NCBI RefSeq assembly: GCF_008728515.1
Contig: NC_044981.1
Location: forward strand, 100,080,043 to 100,144,042
Length of the DNA: 64,000 bases
DNA from: Papio anubis
Taxonomy: Eukaryota; Chordata; Mammalia; Primates; Cercopithecidae
Direction: 5' to 3'
The notes below the pieces were generated by a model. The model ran no database searches. It saw only the letters and a program-made list of their open reading frames with translations, and was not told where the DNA came from. Both the position numbers and the translations under genes were made by a program. The first letter of the stretch is position 1; each line of letters begins with the position of its first letter. Shown in pieces: positions 1-11,341 of this stretch.

Positions 1-182
1 TTTTAACATGCCTCAGTGGTTGAAAGCTCACTCAATAAAGCAGAAAAACATCAGTAAGGATATAGAAGATTTGAACAATACAGTTAACAAACTTTACCTG
101 TTGACATATATAGAACATTTTACTCAAAGAGTAGAGAAGCATTTCAAGCTGAAATAGTAATTTATAAAAATTGAACACGTTT

Positions 183-482
183 GGCCGGGCACAGTGACTT
201 ACGCCTGTAATCCCCACACTTTGGGAGGCCAAGGCAGACAGATCACAAGGTCAGGAGTTCGAGACCAGCCTGGCTAACATGGTGAGACCCTGTCTCTACT
301 AAAAATACAAAAGTTAGCTGGTTGTGGTGGTGGCCATCTGTAATCCCAGCTACTCAGGAGGCTGAGACAGGAGAATTGCTGGAACCCGGGAGGCAGATGT
401 TGCAGTGAGCGAAGATCATGCCACTGCACTCCAGCCTGGGCAACAGAGCAAGACTCTGCCTCGAGGGAAAAAAAAAAAAAAA
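183..482 (+). mobile_element. Alu (full length)
   Basis: It runs from the Alu head 'ggccgggcac' to a poly(A) tail. The flanks repeat 'aattgaacac' on both sides as target-site duplication. It sits in AT-rich downstream flank. Confidence 0.95.
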
Positions 483-609
483 TTGAACACATTCGGGGCC
501 ATGAAACGAAATTCAACTAATTTTAAAGGATTGATATCATACAGGTTATATTTTTTGCCACAAAGCACACATAGAATGAAGCACAAATGGCCAGTAAATT
601 ATAAAAATG

Positions 610-1277
610 CTGCTTAACTTTTTAGTAATTGGGAAAATTAAAATTAAAATATACAGTGATGCCATTTGACACCAACTGTATTGGCAAGATTTTGTAAATT
701 TGACAGTCTCAAGTGCTGGCAAGAATCTAGCAAAACCACATCTCTTAGACACTGCTAAAGAGTATCACCCCTTTGGAAAACAATTGGAATCAGCTATTAA
801 AGTTGGAGATGTACATTAACTATGACTCAGCAATTCCACCAGAAAAACTCGGGCATGTATACAGATGTACAAGAATATTCAAAGCAATATTGTTTTTTTT
901 TGTGTGTGTGTGTGTGGTTTGTTTGTTTATTTGTTTGTTGAGACAGAGTTTCGCTCTTGTTGCCCAGGCTGGAGTGCAATGGCGCGATCTCGGCTCACTG
1001 CAACATCCACCTCCCGGGTTCAAGCGATTCTACTGCCTCAGCCTCCCGAGTAGCTGAGACTACAGGCATGCGCCACTACACCTGGCTAATTTTGTATTTT
1101 TAGTAAAGATGGGGTTTCTCCATGTTGGTCAGGCTGGTCTTGAACTCCTGACCTCAGGTTATCCACCCACCTCAGCCTCCCAAAGTACTGGGATTACAGG
1201 CATGAGCCACTGCGCCCGGCCAGCAATATTGTCTTAATAGTAAAAACTGGAGGCAATCTAAATGTTAACCATAAATA
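610..1277 (+). mobile_element. old L1 (L1M-type) 3' ORF2 fragment, + orientation
   Basis: The degraded sequence resembles the 3' part of L1 ORF2 (cagcaattccac..., followed by an ...atgtacaagaatattc-like run). It is split by the antisense Alu at 892-1221. An oppositely oriented L1 piece follows at once. Confidence 0.55.
892..1221 (-). mobile_element. Alu, antisense, with (TG)n-bearing tail
   Basis: A poly(T) and TG/TTTG-rich tail precedes 'gagacagagt', and the element ends 'gcgcccggcc'. 'agcaatattgt' is duplicated on both sides. Confidence 0.95.
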
Positions 1278-2710
1278 AGGCCACAATAAACAAATAATAG
1301 TGTCCGCCTGTGAACATGTGTAAAATTTCTCTGGGAAATATGAAGCATGAGATGCTGGGTCATAGGTACATAGATACTGAATTTCACTAAACTTTTTCAG
1401 GATTCTTTTCTGAATGGCCCTACCAGTTAACACTCTAGAAAGCTGGTTCAAGAGTTCTCATTGTGCTATATCCTCACAAAAATTTAGTATTTTCTATTTT
1501 CTAATACTGTACGTGCTATTCTGATATGGAATCTAATTTTTATTTTAAACTTGCCTTTTTTGAGTTGCATCTTTTCGTATACTTGTTAGCCAGTCAGACT
1601 TATCTTTCTATAAAATGCCTAGCCATATCCTTTGTCCATTTGCCTATCGAGTTTCCTGTCTTATCCCTATGCAAGATTTGTTTATATATTCTGTATGTTT
1701 GGACTTAGACATTATGGATAACTTTCCCAATCTTCCATCTTCTGTTAACTTTGTGATATCCTTCAAGTGAGGGAAAAAAAAAAAAAACCTCATAATTTTG
1801 TAGTAATCAATTTTCACCCTAAGGTTTGTGCTTTTGGAGTCTTATTTATGTTTTTCCCCACTCTCATGTCATAATTCCTTTAAGTAGTTTCAAGGTTTTA
1901 TCTGTATATATTCTTTTGCATTCTTTGAGAGGTTATTTCTTAGAAACTTTACAGCTTTTGCCCTTATTTTAGGTAGTATCTAATTTCCAATTACATTTTC
2001 TGCTTGGTTACTGCTGATAAAGATGAAAGCTATCATTCTTATCTCCCAACAGTTCTAACAGTCTGCTCATTCCACATATTTCTTATATACATAAAATCAT
2101 AACATCTGCAAAGAATTTCAATTTCATCTCTTCGTTTCCAATCCTGATAACTCTTAATTCTTTTTCTCACATCATAGCATTGGTCAAGCCTTCAGTATTA
2201 TGTCAATTAGTAACAATCTTAATGAGATCTTAATGAGAAGGGCAGTTTCCCCATTAACATGATATTTGATGAAGAATTTGTGATATATTGTCTTTATAAA
2301 ATCGAGGAAATGCCTTTACATTTTGAATTTTATTATAGTTTTTATTAACAAGAGGGGCTGAAGTTTTATCAAGTGTTTATTTCTACAGCAACTGATGTAA
2401 TCATAGGATTTTTCTCCCTATTCCAAAAATGTATTAATAACAGACTACACTGATTCTCCAATGCTGAACCATCATATACTTCTGAACTCAAACCTAATTC
2501 ATCATTCTTGGATTCAATTAGCCAATATTTCACTAGAATTTTCATATGCATATCCATAAGTATAATAAGCGTGTAGTTTTAAAAAATTATCCTATTGAAA
2601 TTTGAATCAGAATTGCCCTAGCCTCATAAAATGAGTCAGCACTTTTCTACATCTCCTCTTTTATAGAATACTTGAATTGGCTGTTTGTTAAATGTTTTGT
2701 AAGTCTCACT
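1278..2710 (-). mobile_element. old L1 (L1M-type) fragment, antisense
   Basis: This is a T-rich antisense L1 ORF2 pattern, beginning 'ggccacaataaac' and including 'tttatatattctgtatgttt' and 'gcctcataaaatgagt' segments typical of inverted L1. No open frame longer than 85 codons survives. Confidence 0.6.
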
Positions 2711-2734
2711 GTAAAAGAGGATCATTTGTAAAAT

Positions 2735-3400
2735 TTTGCAAGCTGATTCTAAAATTTCTATAGAAACGCAAAAAGTCAAGAAGATCCCAAAAAGAAAAAG
2801 AAGACAAGAGTATCTGTACTACTAGATGTCTAGACTTACGTATGTAGCTATGGTAATTAAGAGACTGTGCAAGGACAATAGACCAATGCAGCACAATAGA
2901 AGCAGCCCCATGCACAGATGGACACTAAATAGATGACAGATCGATCAATCAATAGACAGGAAACATGATCCTACCTCACAAAAGATATAAAAATACCTAT
3001 TCCAGGTGGATTATAGATCTAAATGGGAAAACCAAAAACGTTTTAGAAGATAATATTGGAAAACATCTTCATGACTAAATGTTTTTTTAAAAAGATTTCT
3101 GACATAGGACAAAAAAAGCACTAACACAGGGGTGAGGGGTAGGTGGAAATCATGGTCAAAAGGTACAAAGTTTCAGTTATGCAAGATAAATAAGTTCTGG
3201 AGATCTACCAGACAACGCAGTGTCCATAGCTAACAGTATCCTATGTATACTTATATTTGAATAGAGGGTAGAACTTAGGATAAGTGTTCTTACCACAAAA
3301 AATAAAAGTACTAATAAAGAGATGGCAGGAAACTTTGGGAGGTAATGAACATGTTTAAAATCAATTGATTATATGTGTGTAGGTCTCATTTCTTAAAGAG
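2735..3400 (+). mobile_element. old L1 3' end fragment
   Basis: An ORF2-end segment (tattccaggtggattatagatctaaatg region) leads into an L1M-like 3' UTR with 'aaggtacaaagtttcagtta'. It is degraded. Confidence 0.6.
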
Positions 3401-3558
3401 ATTGCTTTACTTAATAATTTCGTTAACAAGGTGTTAATATTTTATGCACAGAAATAACAAACTTTCTTTTCTAGCTTATGGCTCACATTTTCCCTCTGTA
3501 TACCTCTGAAACTTCCAGGCCTTTTCTGTGAATTGAGCAGATAGATTTTTCTTTTTCT

Positions 3559-3861
3559 TTCTTTTTTTTTTTTTTTTTTTTTACACAGAGTCTCACTCTG
3601 TTGCCCAGGCTGGAGTGCAGTGGGGTGATCTGAGCTCACCACAAGCCCTGCCTCCCTGGTTCACACCATTCTCCTGCCTCAGCCTCCCAAGTAGCTGGGA
3701 CTACAGGCATGCGCCACCACACTCAGCTAATTCTTTGTATTTTTAGTAGAGACAGGGTTTCACCATGTTAGCCAGGATGGCTTTGATCTCCTGACCTCAT
3801 GACCCGCCCGCCTCAGCCTCCCAAAGTGCTGAGATTACAGGAAAATGAACACGCACCGACC
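3559..3861 (-). mobile_element. Alu, antisense
   Basis: Poly(T) leads into 'cacagagtctcactctg' and a full Alu body. The 5' head is diverged after 'gagattacagg'. It lies head-to-tail with the next Alu. Confidence 0.9.
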
Positions 3862-3877
3862 AGAAATAAACTTTATC

Positions 3878-4172
3878 TTTTTTTTTTTTTTTTTTTTTTT
3901 GAGACAAGGTCTCACTCTGTTATTTACTTGAGCTGGAGTGCAGTGGGCAGCGATCTCGTCACTGCAAACTCCGCCTCCCTAGTTCATTCTCCTGCTTCAG
4001 CCTCGAGTAGCTGGGACTACAGAAGCGCCCTGGCCTTGATTTTTTGTATTTTTTAGTGAGGCGGGGTTTTCACCGTGTTAGCCCGGATGGTCTCGATCTC
4101 CTAACCTCGTGATCTGCCCGCCTCAGCCTCCCAGAGTGTTGGGATTACAGGCGTGAGCCACCGCGCCCGACC
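3878..4172 (-). mobile_element. Alu, antisense, with small indels
   Basis: Poly(T), 'gagacaaggtctcactctg' and a final 'gcgcccgacc' define it. Several small deletions lie in the middle, for example in the segment after 'ctgggactac'. Confidence 0.9.
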
Positions 4173-4454
4173 ACCTTTACCTTTTTAAAGTTTAGTTTGA
4201 TGTCTTTTTACAAATGCACACAGCCATGTGACCAGTACTACAATCCAGACACAGAACATTTTCATCATTCTAAAAAGTCCCCTGTGTCCTTTTGTAAAGT
4301 ACTCCCCTAATCTTGAGCCCCTGATGACAACTGATCTGGTTTTTGTTCCAGTAATTTGGCCTTTTATAAAACGTCATACAGTATGTCGTCTTTTGTGTCT
4401 TGCTTTTGAGGTTCTTTTATGTTGTTGCCTGTATGTTTTTATTGCTGAATAGTA

Positions 4455-4645
4455 TTCTGTTACACTCGGTATCTGTAGGGGATTGATTCCAGGACCCCCA
4501 AGGATACCAAAATCTGTGAATACTCAAGTTCTGCCGTGGGCCCTGTGGAACCTGCGGATATGGAATTGGTGCACAGCAAATACATTGCAGTCTTTGGAGG
4601 GAGCTGCAGTCAAACTCAGAAATTCCTGGGCAGCCACGCTCTTCT
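4455..4645 (-). mobile_element. Tigger/MER2-like DNA transposon fragment
   Basis: 'ggtatctgtaggggattgat', 'ggataccaaaatctgtgaat' and 'gaacctgcggatatgg' resemble the terminal region of Tigger-related elements. The assignment is from memory; only a fragment remains, and an Alu follows. Confidence 0.5.
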
Positions 4646-4666
4646 CCCCGCTCCCCCTCCCCCGGA

Positions 4667-4946
4667 GACGGAGTTTCACTCTTGTTGCCCAGGCTGGAGT
4701 GCAATGGCGAGATCTCGGCTCACTGCAACCTCCGCCTCCCGGGTTCAAACGATTCTCCTGCCTCAGCCTCCTGAGTAGCTGGGATTACAAGCGCGTGCCA
4801 CCACGCCCAGCTAATTTTTTTTTTTTAGTAGAAATGGGGTTTCACCATGTTAGCCAGACTCGTCTAGAACTCCTGACCTCAGGTGATCCGCCTGCCTCGG
4901 CCTCCCGAAGTGCTGGGATTACAGGTGTGAGCCACCGCACCAGGCC
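4667..4946 (-). mobile_element. Alu, antisense, with a C-rich instead of poly(T) tail
   Basis: The body from 'gagacggagtttcactc' to 'gcaccaggcc' is complete. The expected poly(T) is replaced by 'gctccccctcccccg'. Confidence 0.93.
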
Positions 4947-5072
4947 CAGCGATGCTCTTATACAAACATATTTGCATTACTAGCCCAGGCACCTTCATTC
5001 CTAAGTCTCTTTATCTGAGGCCTTGGGCAAAGATCTTCTCCGTCAAAGCCTTCTTAAGAAGGGGAAATCTTG

Positions 5073-5340
5073 GGCTGGGCGCGGTGGTTCACGCCTGTAA
5101 TCCCAGCACTTTGGGAGGCCAATGAGGCAGATCACCGGAGGTCAGGAGTTTGAACCTCGTCTCTACTAAAAATAAAAAATTAGCCAAGTGTGGTGGCACG
5201 CGCCTGTAATCCCAGCCACTGGAGATGCCAAGGCAGGAGAAACTCTTGAACCCGGGAGGCGGAGCTTTCAGTGAGCTGAGATCGCCCCAATGCACTCCAG
5301 CCTGGGCAACAGAGTGGGACTCCGTCTCAAACAAAAGGGG
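5073..5340 (+). mobile_element. Alu with internal deletion
   Basis: It starts 'ggctgggcgcggtgg' and ends 'ctccgtctcaaacaaaa', followed by a G-rich run. About 30 bases are missing after 'aggagtttga'. Confidence 0.92.
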
Positions 5341-7296
5341 AGGGGAGGGGAGTGAGGGTGGGGGAGGCTTGAAAACACGTTTCCCCACTTTGACTCAGTC
5401 CACAGTAGCTTTCAACTCCCAGCTCTCCCCCTTCACCCTCCTACCCAACTTGTCATTCACTGTCCTCAACCCCAGAGTCCATAAAACTACAGGGGCTCCT
5501 TCAGCAATGAGATGAGCCCACGTCTGTACTTACCTACCTAACCCTCAACCAGTGCACAGCTCCTTGGGGGAAATGGAAAAGGAAGTCGGTGCCTTCTCCT
5601 GTTTTAGCCTCTTGCTTATCCCATCACAGTGATTTAAGACTTAATTCTTTCATTTTTGGCTTGCCTTAATTGGCTACTGCAACACCTAACAGCTCATCTC
5701 TCTCCCAGCTCAGCTGAGCCCTTGACAACAGCTAATAGTGTCAAAGCTGGAGTTCACATCCAGGGAGTCTAGCCCCTCAGTCTGTGCTCCTAGTGATGCT
5801 GCTCCACTGCCCTCTTTTGTGTTAGACTATTGCAGTCTGCGGAACTGAAGGTGGGTGGCCTGGACAAGGGTAATAAAGGTTGGCTAATTTAAAATATATA
5901 CTAGACAGGTAAGTTCAATAAGACTTGGTGATGGGTTGGACGTACTAGATGAGAGGAAGAGAAGATGTCATGATCTCGGTTTTTGGCTAGAGCAATTAAG
6001 TGGTACCCATTTGCTGAGACGGGAAAGATTGGGATGGGGTGACAGACGACAGCTGACCACATGGAAACAAGAGCGCCTCTCTGGACATGTTTAAAGTTTT
6101 GAGATTCCTAAAAAACATCCAAGTGAAGATGCAGAGGCCACTGTATATAGAACCTCGGAATTTGAATACCAATTTATTTTTTCTCTATTCCTAGATATTA
6201 GGAAAACGGAAATATTATATAAAGGAATACTGCACACACACCATCTTAATTACTCCTCCCCACTCCTACAATAAGCTTCTTTCAAAAAACAAGATTTTTC
6301 CCATCTTCTGAGAAAAATGTAGAGCCATCTCCAAATATGATTGCTAATATGAACACATAAGTCTCCAAATCATGAAAACCACTAGGATATCGAATTCTCA
6401 AGGAATGACCAGAAGCTAGAAGTGAGCAAGCTAATAATTCACCAATAAAAAATTTGAGAACAATTTTATGAATGACTGCCACGCATTAGCCTTATTTTAC
6501 TATCGTTATCATTTTTTATCCTTTTCAGTTATTTGCTCAATCAGCAGGTTGATCAACTTATTTTTCTCTAAAGAATAATGGAGTAATTCATTTAAGCCAG
6601 ATATCTGAAGCTGCACTGGACACAGAGTTTACATCAAGCCCTTCTTCCCCCGCACCAATGTTTCTGTAGCTGGATTTTAAACACCTAAACATGTGCTATG
6701 CTGCACAGTTTTTAAAACTTTCAAATACACTTTTCACCTACCCAAGTGAATTTTATTTCCTTTATGGGTAGAGACTGGGTCACAGTCCCTAAACCAGGGT
6801 TAAGTACATGCGAGGCACTAAATGGAATTTGTTGATTTGAAAAGTTTTCTGCACTAACTATATATCCAGCAACCACTCAGGACCACTTTCCTCCGTTTCA
6901 GTCAAACAGACTCGATTCACTCGCACAAGTACTACATATAGTAACAGTCATTAGATTCTCAGTTTATAGTTTAATGGTTTTGCAACATTAGATGCACAAT
7001 ATATTTTGAAGCACCAAGTATGCTTGAAATTGAACATTTTTATAAAGATAATAAAAGTTAATGACTACCCATGATCTATGATCTGACAATACATCTGTTC
7101 TTTCTCATTTTGCGATGATAAAATACCCACCCTAGCTTGTTGTGGCACAGTGAGAGAGAAGAAATACAGTCCTATTAATCACTCTTAAGTATCAGCTTAT
7201 TAAGTTATAGTTTCTCAACAGGCTTGTCATACATGACTATTAATAGGCTGCAGGTGTTTCTCTAAAAGTCTTTTTATAATGCAGTTATGTCATTAA
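5341..7296. other. flank downstream of HACE1 with no recognised feature
   Basis: AT-rich single-copy-looking sequence. No open frame, RNA gene or repeat could be recognised by eye; weak old repeats may be present. Confidence 0.5.
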
Positions 7297-7455
7297 AAGA
7301 CAGCATGGAATAACAGAAACCCTACTGGACTAAGAATCAGAAAGTCTAAGTTTTAAATTCTCATTTGGTTAACAAGTATCCCGGAAACCTTGCACAAGTC
7401 ACCACCTCTCCGGGTCTCCAATTTTCTCACCTGTAAAATGAAGGGACTAATTATA
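7297..7455 (+). mobile_element. MIR SINE fragment
   Basis: The MIR core order is visible: 'gacagcatggaataacag', 'tggactaagaatcagaaag', a 'cacaagtcaccacctctc' block and 'ctcacctgtaaaatgaaggg'. Confidence 0.8.
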
Positions 7456-7757
7456 AATTGAAGAAATAAGAATGTGCCAATTTACACCAGACCAGTAAGC
7501 AGGTTACAAAAACTCAGTACCTAAGACTTTTAACAAGGACATTCTAACAGAAATCTGCTCACATTAAAATAGCTTAAAACAAATCATAACATTGGAATTT
7601 CTGTTGCTATTGTTAACCTTAAAAGTGAATTTTGTTGCCTAAGAACTGCGGAAGTGCAGGAGAACAGAGAAACATGTTTCACATGAAAAAATCTTGACTA
7701 CTGATACACACTGATGTACCTTACATTGTGGTAAAAATAACCAAATTTTTATCTATA

Positions 7758-7877
7758 TTTTTTATAGACAGGGGTCTATGTTGCCCAAGCTGGTCTCGAA
7801 CTCCTGGCCTTCAGCAATCCTCCTGCCTTGCTCTCCCAAAATGCCAGGATTACAGGCGTGAGCCACTGCACCTGGCC
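7758..7877 (-). mobile_element. Alu half element (monomer), antisense
   Basis: Only one Alu arm is present, from 'tagacaggggtctatgttgc' to 'gcacctggcc'. This fits a free Alu monomer or a truncated old Alu. Confidence 0.8.
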
Positions 7878-8389
7878 TCGTATTTTCATTATTAGCTAAG
7901 CGCCTATTCATAAAGAAAGTTATTACACACTCTCCAACTGACAAAAGGGTTGCACCCCAAAAGCTTGTAAGTCTAAGTTTTGGAAACATTATAAGTGAAG
8001 CTAAGTTCCTAGTTCAGCTCACAAGAGCATAAATGATCCTTGACATTGCTGAACTATACAATATATTATAATAGCAAGGGCTCAAGTGCTGAGTCCTGTG
8101 AATGGGGCTTGTGTCATAAAGAAGATGAGTTTCCTCCCCTGTTCTTGGGTAGGAGACTGGAGGTAGGCAATGATTAAAATAATTTACGTTCATCACACAG
8201 CTTTGGCTCCCTTAATAACTTCTTACACTCTGGTAGGGCACTTAGCCCTAACTGTGCTGCTGTCCCACTACCAAAGGGTCCCTCCTTCTAACATCCCTTT
8301 CTTGAGCCTTCAAGTAGTAATTCTATGACCACAGAGCAATTGATGGACATTTCAACAAATAACCCAGACAATATTATCCCTCCTAGACT

Positions 8390-8960
8390 ATAAGCAGTTT
8401 TTAGAGAGGCTACCTGTTATTTATAAAAGCAACAATATTAGAAATCTAAATGTTAATTTTAAAGACATGGTCAAGTAAATTACAATACATCCATACAACA
8501 GAACATTATGCCACCATTCCACAAAATGTTTACAAACAAGCCAGGCACAGTAGCATGCAGCTGCAGTCCCAACCACTAGGAAGGCTGACGTGGGAGGATC
8601 ACTTGAGCCCAGGAGTTCGAGTCCAGTCTGGGCAACATATAGAGAGACCTCCATCTCTAGATAAAGCATTTTTTTAATTAAAAAAGTTTTAATGACATGA
8701 AAAATGTTGAAAACAAAATGCTAATAAAGAAGATACTAAGTGGTATATTCTTTATGAACTCAACTGTGTAAAAAATGAATTGCTATAGAAGAAAAATAAC
8801 ACAATTGTTGGGTAGTAGAATTATAATTTATTGCTTTTTACCAGTTAGTACACTAATCTGTGCTTTGCAGATGTTCCCGTATGAAGTACCCCTTTTGTTA
8901 TTTAAAAAAGTTAAGGGAGAGAAGTCATAAATCTCTAATTGGTAGAATTATAGAGAGCTA
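8390..8960 (+). mobile_element. old L1 3' fragment split by an Alu monomer
   Basis: 'attacaatacatccatacaa' plus 'gaacattatgcc' is the usual 3' ORF2 end of old L1. The sequence resumes after the Alu monomer with an A-rich L1 3' region. Confidence 0.55.
8540..8672 (+). mobile_element. free left Alu monomer (FLAM-like)
   Basis: It has a single arm from 'gccaggcacagtagcatgca' to 'gggcaacatatagagagacc' with a short AT tail and no second arm. Confidence 0.8.
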
Positions 8961-9210
8961 AAAACAGTGCTAATTATCAGGCAATGTGGAAACAACTTTG
9001 TGGGCAAGAGAGCATTCCTTTTTTTTTTTTTTTTTTAACTGTTTACAAAGAGTTTAAACTTGTTTTAAATTAAACACATTAAACAAAATTGTAAGTTTTG
9101 TGATTATGAAAATACTGTTTATCACTACATAAAATACTGTTTATGGCACTTTATAGATTCAAAAAACCTATTAATGATACTTCTTTTCTGGATTAAAGAT
9201 AGTGAATGTT

Positions 9211-9231
9211 TATATATATATATATATATAA
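9211..9231. repeat. (TA)n microsatellite
   Basis: About ten uninterrupted TA units. Confidence 0.9.
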
Positions 9232-9269
9232 AATACAGAAAATAACACAGGTATATGATTTAGAAAACA

Positions 9270-9835
9270 GGGGGAAAAAGTTATGAAGTGGGAAAAGTCC
9301 ATCCCACTATACAACTCATTCCCAGATACAGCAAGCCTCTTATTCACCTCCTGAGAAATTTTTGTTGCCCATAATCCCATATATATTTTATTTCACGTCA
9401 TTCTCCTATATACTTTATTTCACTCATACCTTAGAAACATTTACATATCAGTATGTATTGATCCATTTCATCCTTTGAACATACTAATTAGTATTCTACT
9501 CTATGATTGTGACACATTATTAGTCAGCCCCCTACCGATAGACACTGAAGTTATTCTGTTTTCCTCTATCATAAACAAGGCTTCAGTATTATTGGACAAA
9601 TATTCTTATATACATGAACAAGTGGATCCCTAAGATATAAATTCTTAGAATTTTTGTGTCAAAGACTCTGCGTACATTGAAAAAATCTGGTGGTGCTACC
9701 AAATTGTCTTCCAAACAATCTGTAGCAATTTACAATCCAAGGGAACACTTCTGATAAAGATAGATTCTTTAAAGCAGACTCCAATGCTTTCAATGGCCAG
9801 GAAGATAACATAGAGTTGTGAAGCATGCTGGGCTA
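9270..9835 (-). mobile_element. old L1 (L1ME-like) fragment, antisense
   Basis: The order 'tgtgacacattattagtcag', 'cataaacaaggcttcagta', 'attcttagaatttttgtgtc', 'accaaattgtcttccaaaca' is the usual antisense 3' region of old L1. Confidence 0.6.
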
Positions 9836-9850
9836 AGAAAATGGCAAACT

Positions 9851-10190
9851 GGTCGGGCGTGGTGGCATAATCCCAGCACTTTGGGAGGCTGAGGCGGCGG
9901 ATCACTTGAGGTCCTTAGGGGTTCAAGACCAGCCGGACCAACAAGCTGAAACCCCGTCTTTACTAAAAAACAAAAATTAGTCGGGTGTGATGGTGCATGC
10001 CTAAAATCCCAGCTACTTGGGAGGCTGAGGAGCGAGAATCACTTGAACCTAGGAGGTGGAGGTTGCAGTGAGCCAAAATCATGTCACTGCACTCCAGCCT
10101 GGGCAACAGAGTAAAACAAAACAACAAAAAAACAAAAACAACAACAACAACAAAAAACGGGAGAAAATAGAAGGGAGAGAGAGAGAAGAG
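9851..10190 (+). mobile_element. Alu with a long CAA- and GA-rich tail
   Basis: It starts 'ggtcgggcgtggtgg' and ends in an (acaaca)n then (ga)n run. 'gaaatggcaagctgg' after the tail repeats 'gaaaatggcaaactgg' before the element, so the whole tail lies inside the duplication. Confidence 0.92.
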
Positions 10191-11027
10191 GAAATGGCAA
10201 GCTGGATAGGGCATTTAGTTATTCACAGCAGCAGCATTTACTCAATTCCAGAGTACTAAAAATGCTTTGTAGGAATACGCACCCATGCACCCAGTATTGT
10301 CAAATTGCCTCATTGCTCAAAAGGACCCAAAACTCCTGACTTCTGCATGAAATCTTCAGGTTTTGTAAAATGTTGATAACTCATTCAAAATTTTACAGAC
10401 AGTATGACAAACAAAACATGTGAGTAGGAATCATCTACTGGGCCTCCAACTTGTGACCTACCCTTTAAAGCTTGCGTTTCCCCAATACGCAGAGGACTGC
10501 CTGAACAGTAGAGGCTGTGTTCAGCAGATTATTTCCAAGCTGGGATTTCCTTCTATTACATTTTGTTTTGGGGTTAACTCGAAAATGGATTTTATTAACT
10601 ATGTGGTTAATAACTATCCTCTCAAACTATTTGGATAACTTAATCTACTCTGCCCAGATATTTTCATTAATCAGTTTCCTGTACATTCCCTATATTATGT
10701 TCTTTTTGAGTGTTTTCTGTTTTCTTCCTTATATGAAACTACCATGTTTTAAGAATTGAGTCATTTTCCTATTAATATAATCTTGGTTTTCCCAAAGGTA
10801 AAAATCTAATCATTTTTCTATACTACCTTGCATTCAACATATCCATCTACATATATAGAAGAAATTGTGAGAATGGAGTAAATTAGAAAGATGCTACCTC
10901 CAAATAGTATTTTTTAATCTTTGTAATATCTCTTTATATTAACTACACTCTCAAAAACGTGAAAAAATAAATCCTGAAATAACCAGATCTATATTTTAAA
11001 CTATTCAAATTCATGGTTAAAATACTC
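10191..11027. other. no recognised feature
   Basis: AT-rich sequence beyond the HACE1 transcript end. No gene or clear repeat seen. Confidence 0.45.
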
Positions 11028-11033
11028 TTATAT

Positions 11034-11074
11034 ATATGTGTGTGTGTGTGTGTATATACATATATATATATATA
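11034..11074. repeat. compound (TG)n(TA)n microsatellite
   Basis: A TG run at 11038-11052 leads into TA-rich repeats and then the poly(T) of the adjacent antisense Alu. Confidence 0.9.
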
Positions 11075-11341
11075 TTTTTTTTTTTGAGACAAAGTCTCAC
11101 AGGCTGGAGTGCAGTCACACAATCAGGGCTCATCACAGCCTTGACCTCCTGGGCTCAAGCTATCTCGCACCTAGCCTTCCGACCACAGGCACATGCCACC
11201 ATGCGCAGCTTATTTTTATTTTTCATAGAGATGGGCCTTCTTATGTTGTCTAGGCTGGTCTTGAACTCCTGGGTTTAAGCAATTCTCCCACCTCAGTCTC
11301 TCAAAACGCTGAGATTACAGACATAAGCCACCACACTCAGT
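11075..11341 (-). mobile_element. Alu, antisense, old and partly deleted
   Basis: Poly(T) then 'gagacaaagtctcac', with a gap before 'aggctggagtgc'. It ends 'ccaccacactcag'. Its head lies just past the candidate HACE1 poly(A) signals. Confidence 0.9.

Noticed and set aside
4483..4983. A 166-codon open frame on the + strand
   Set aside because: Most of it is translated antisense Alu (the familiar SFTLVAQAGVQW-type run), so it is not a gene.
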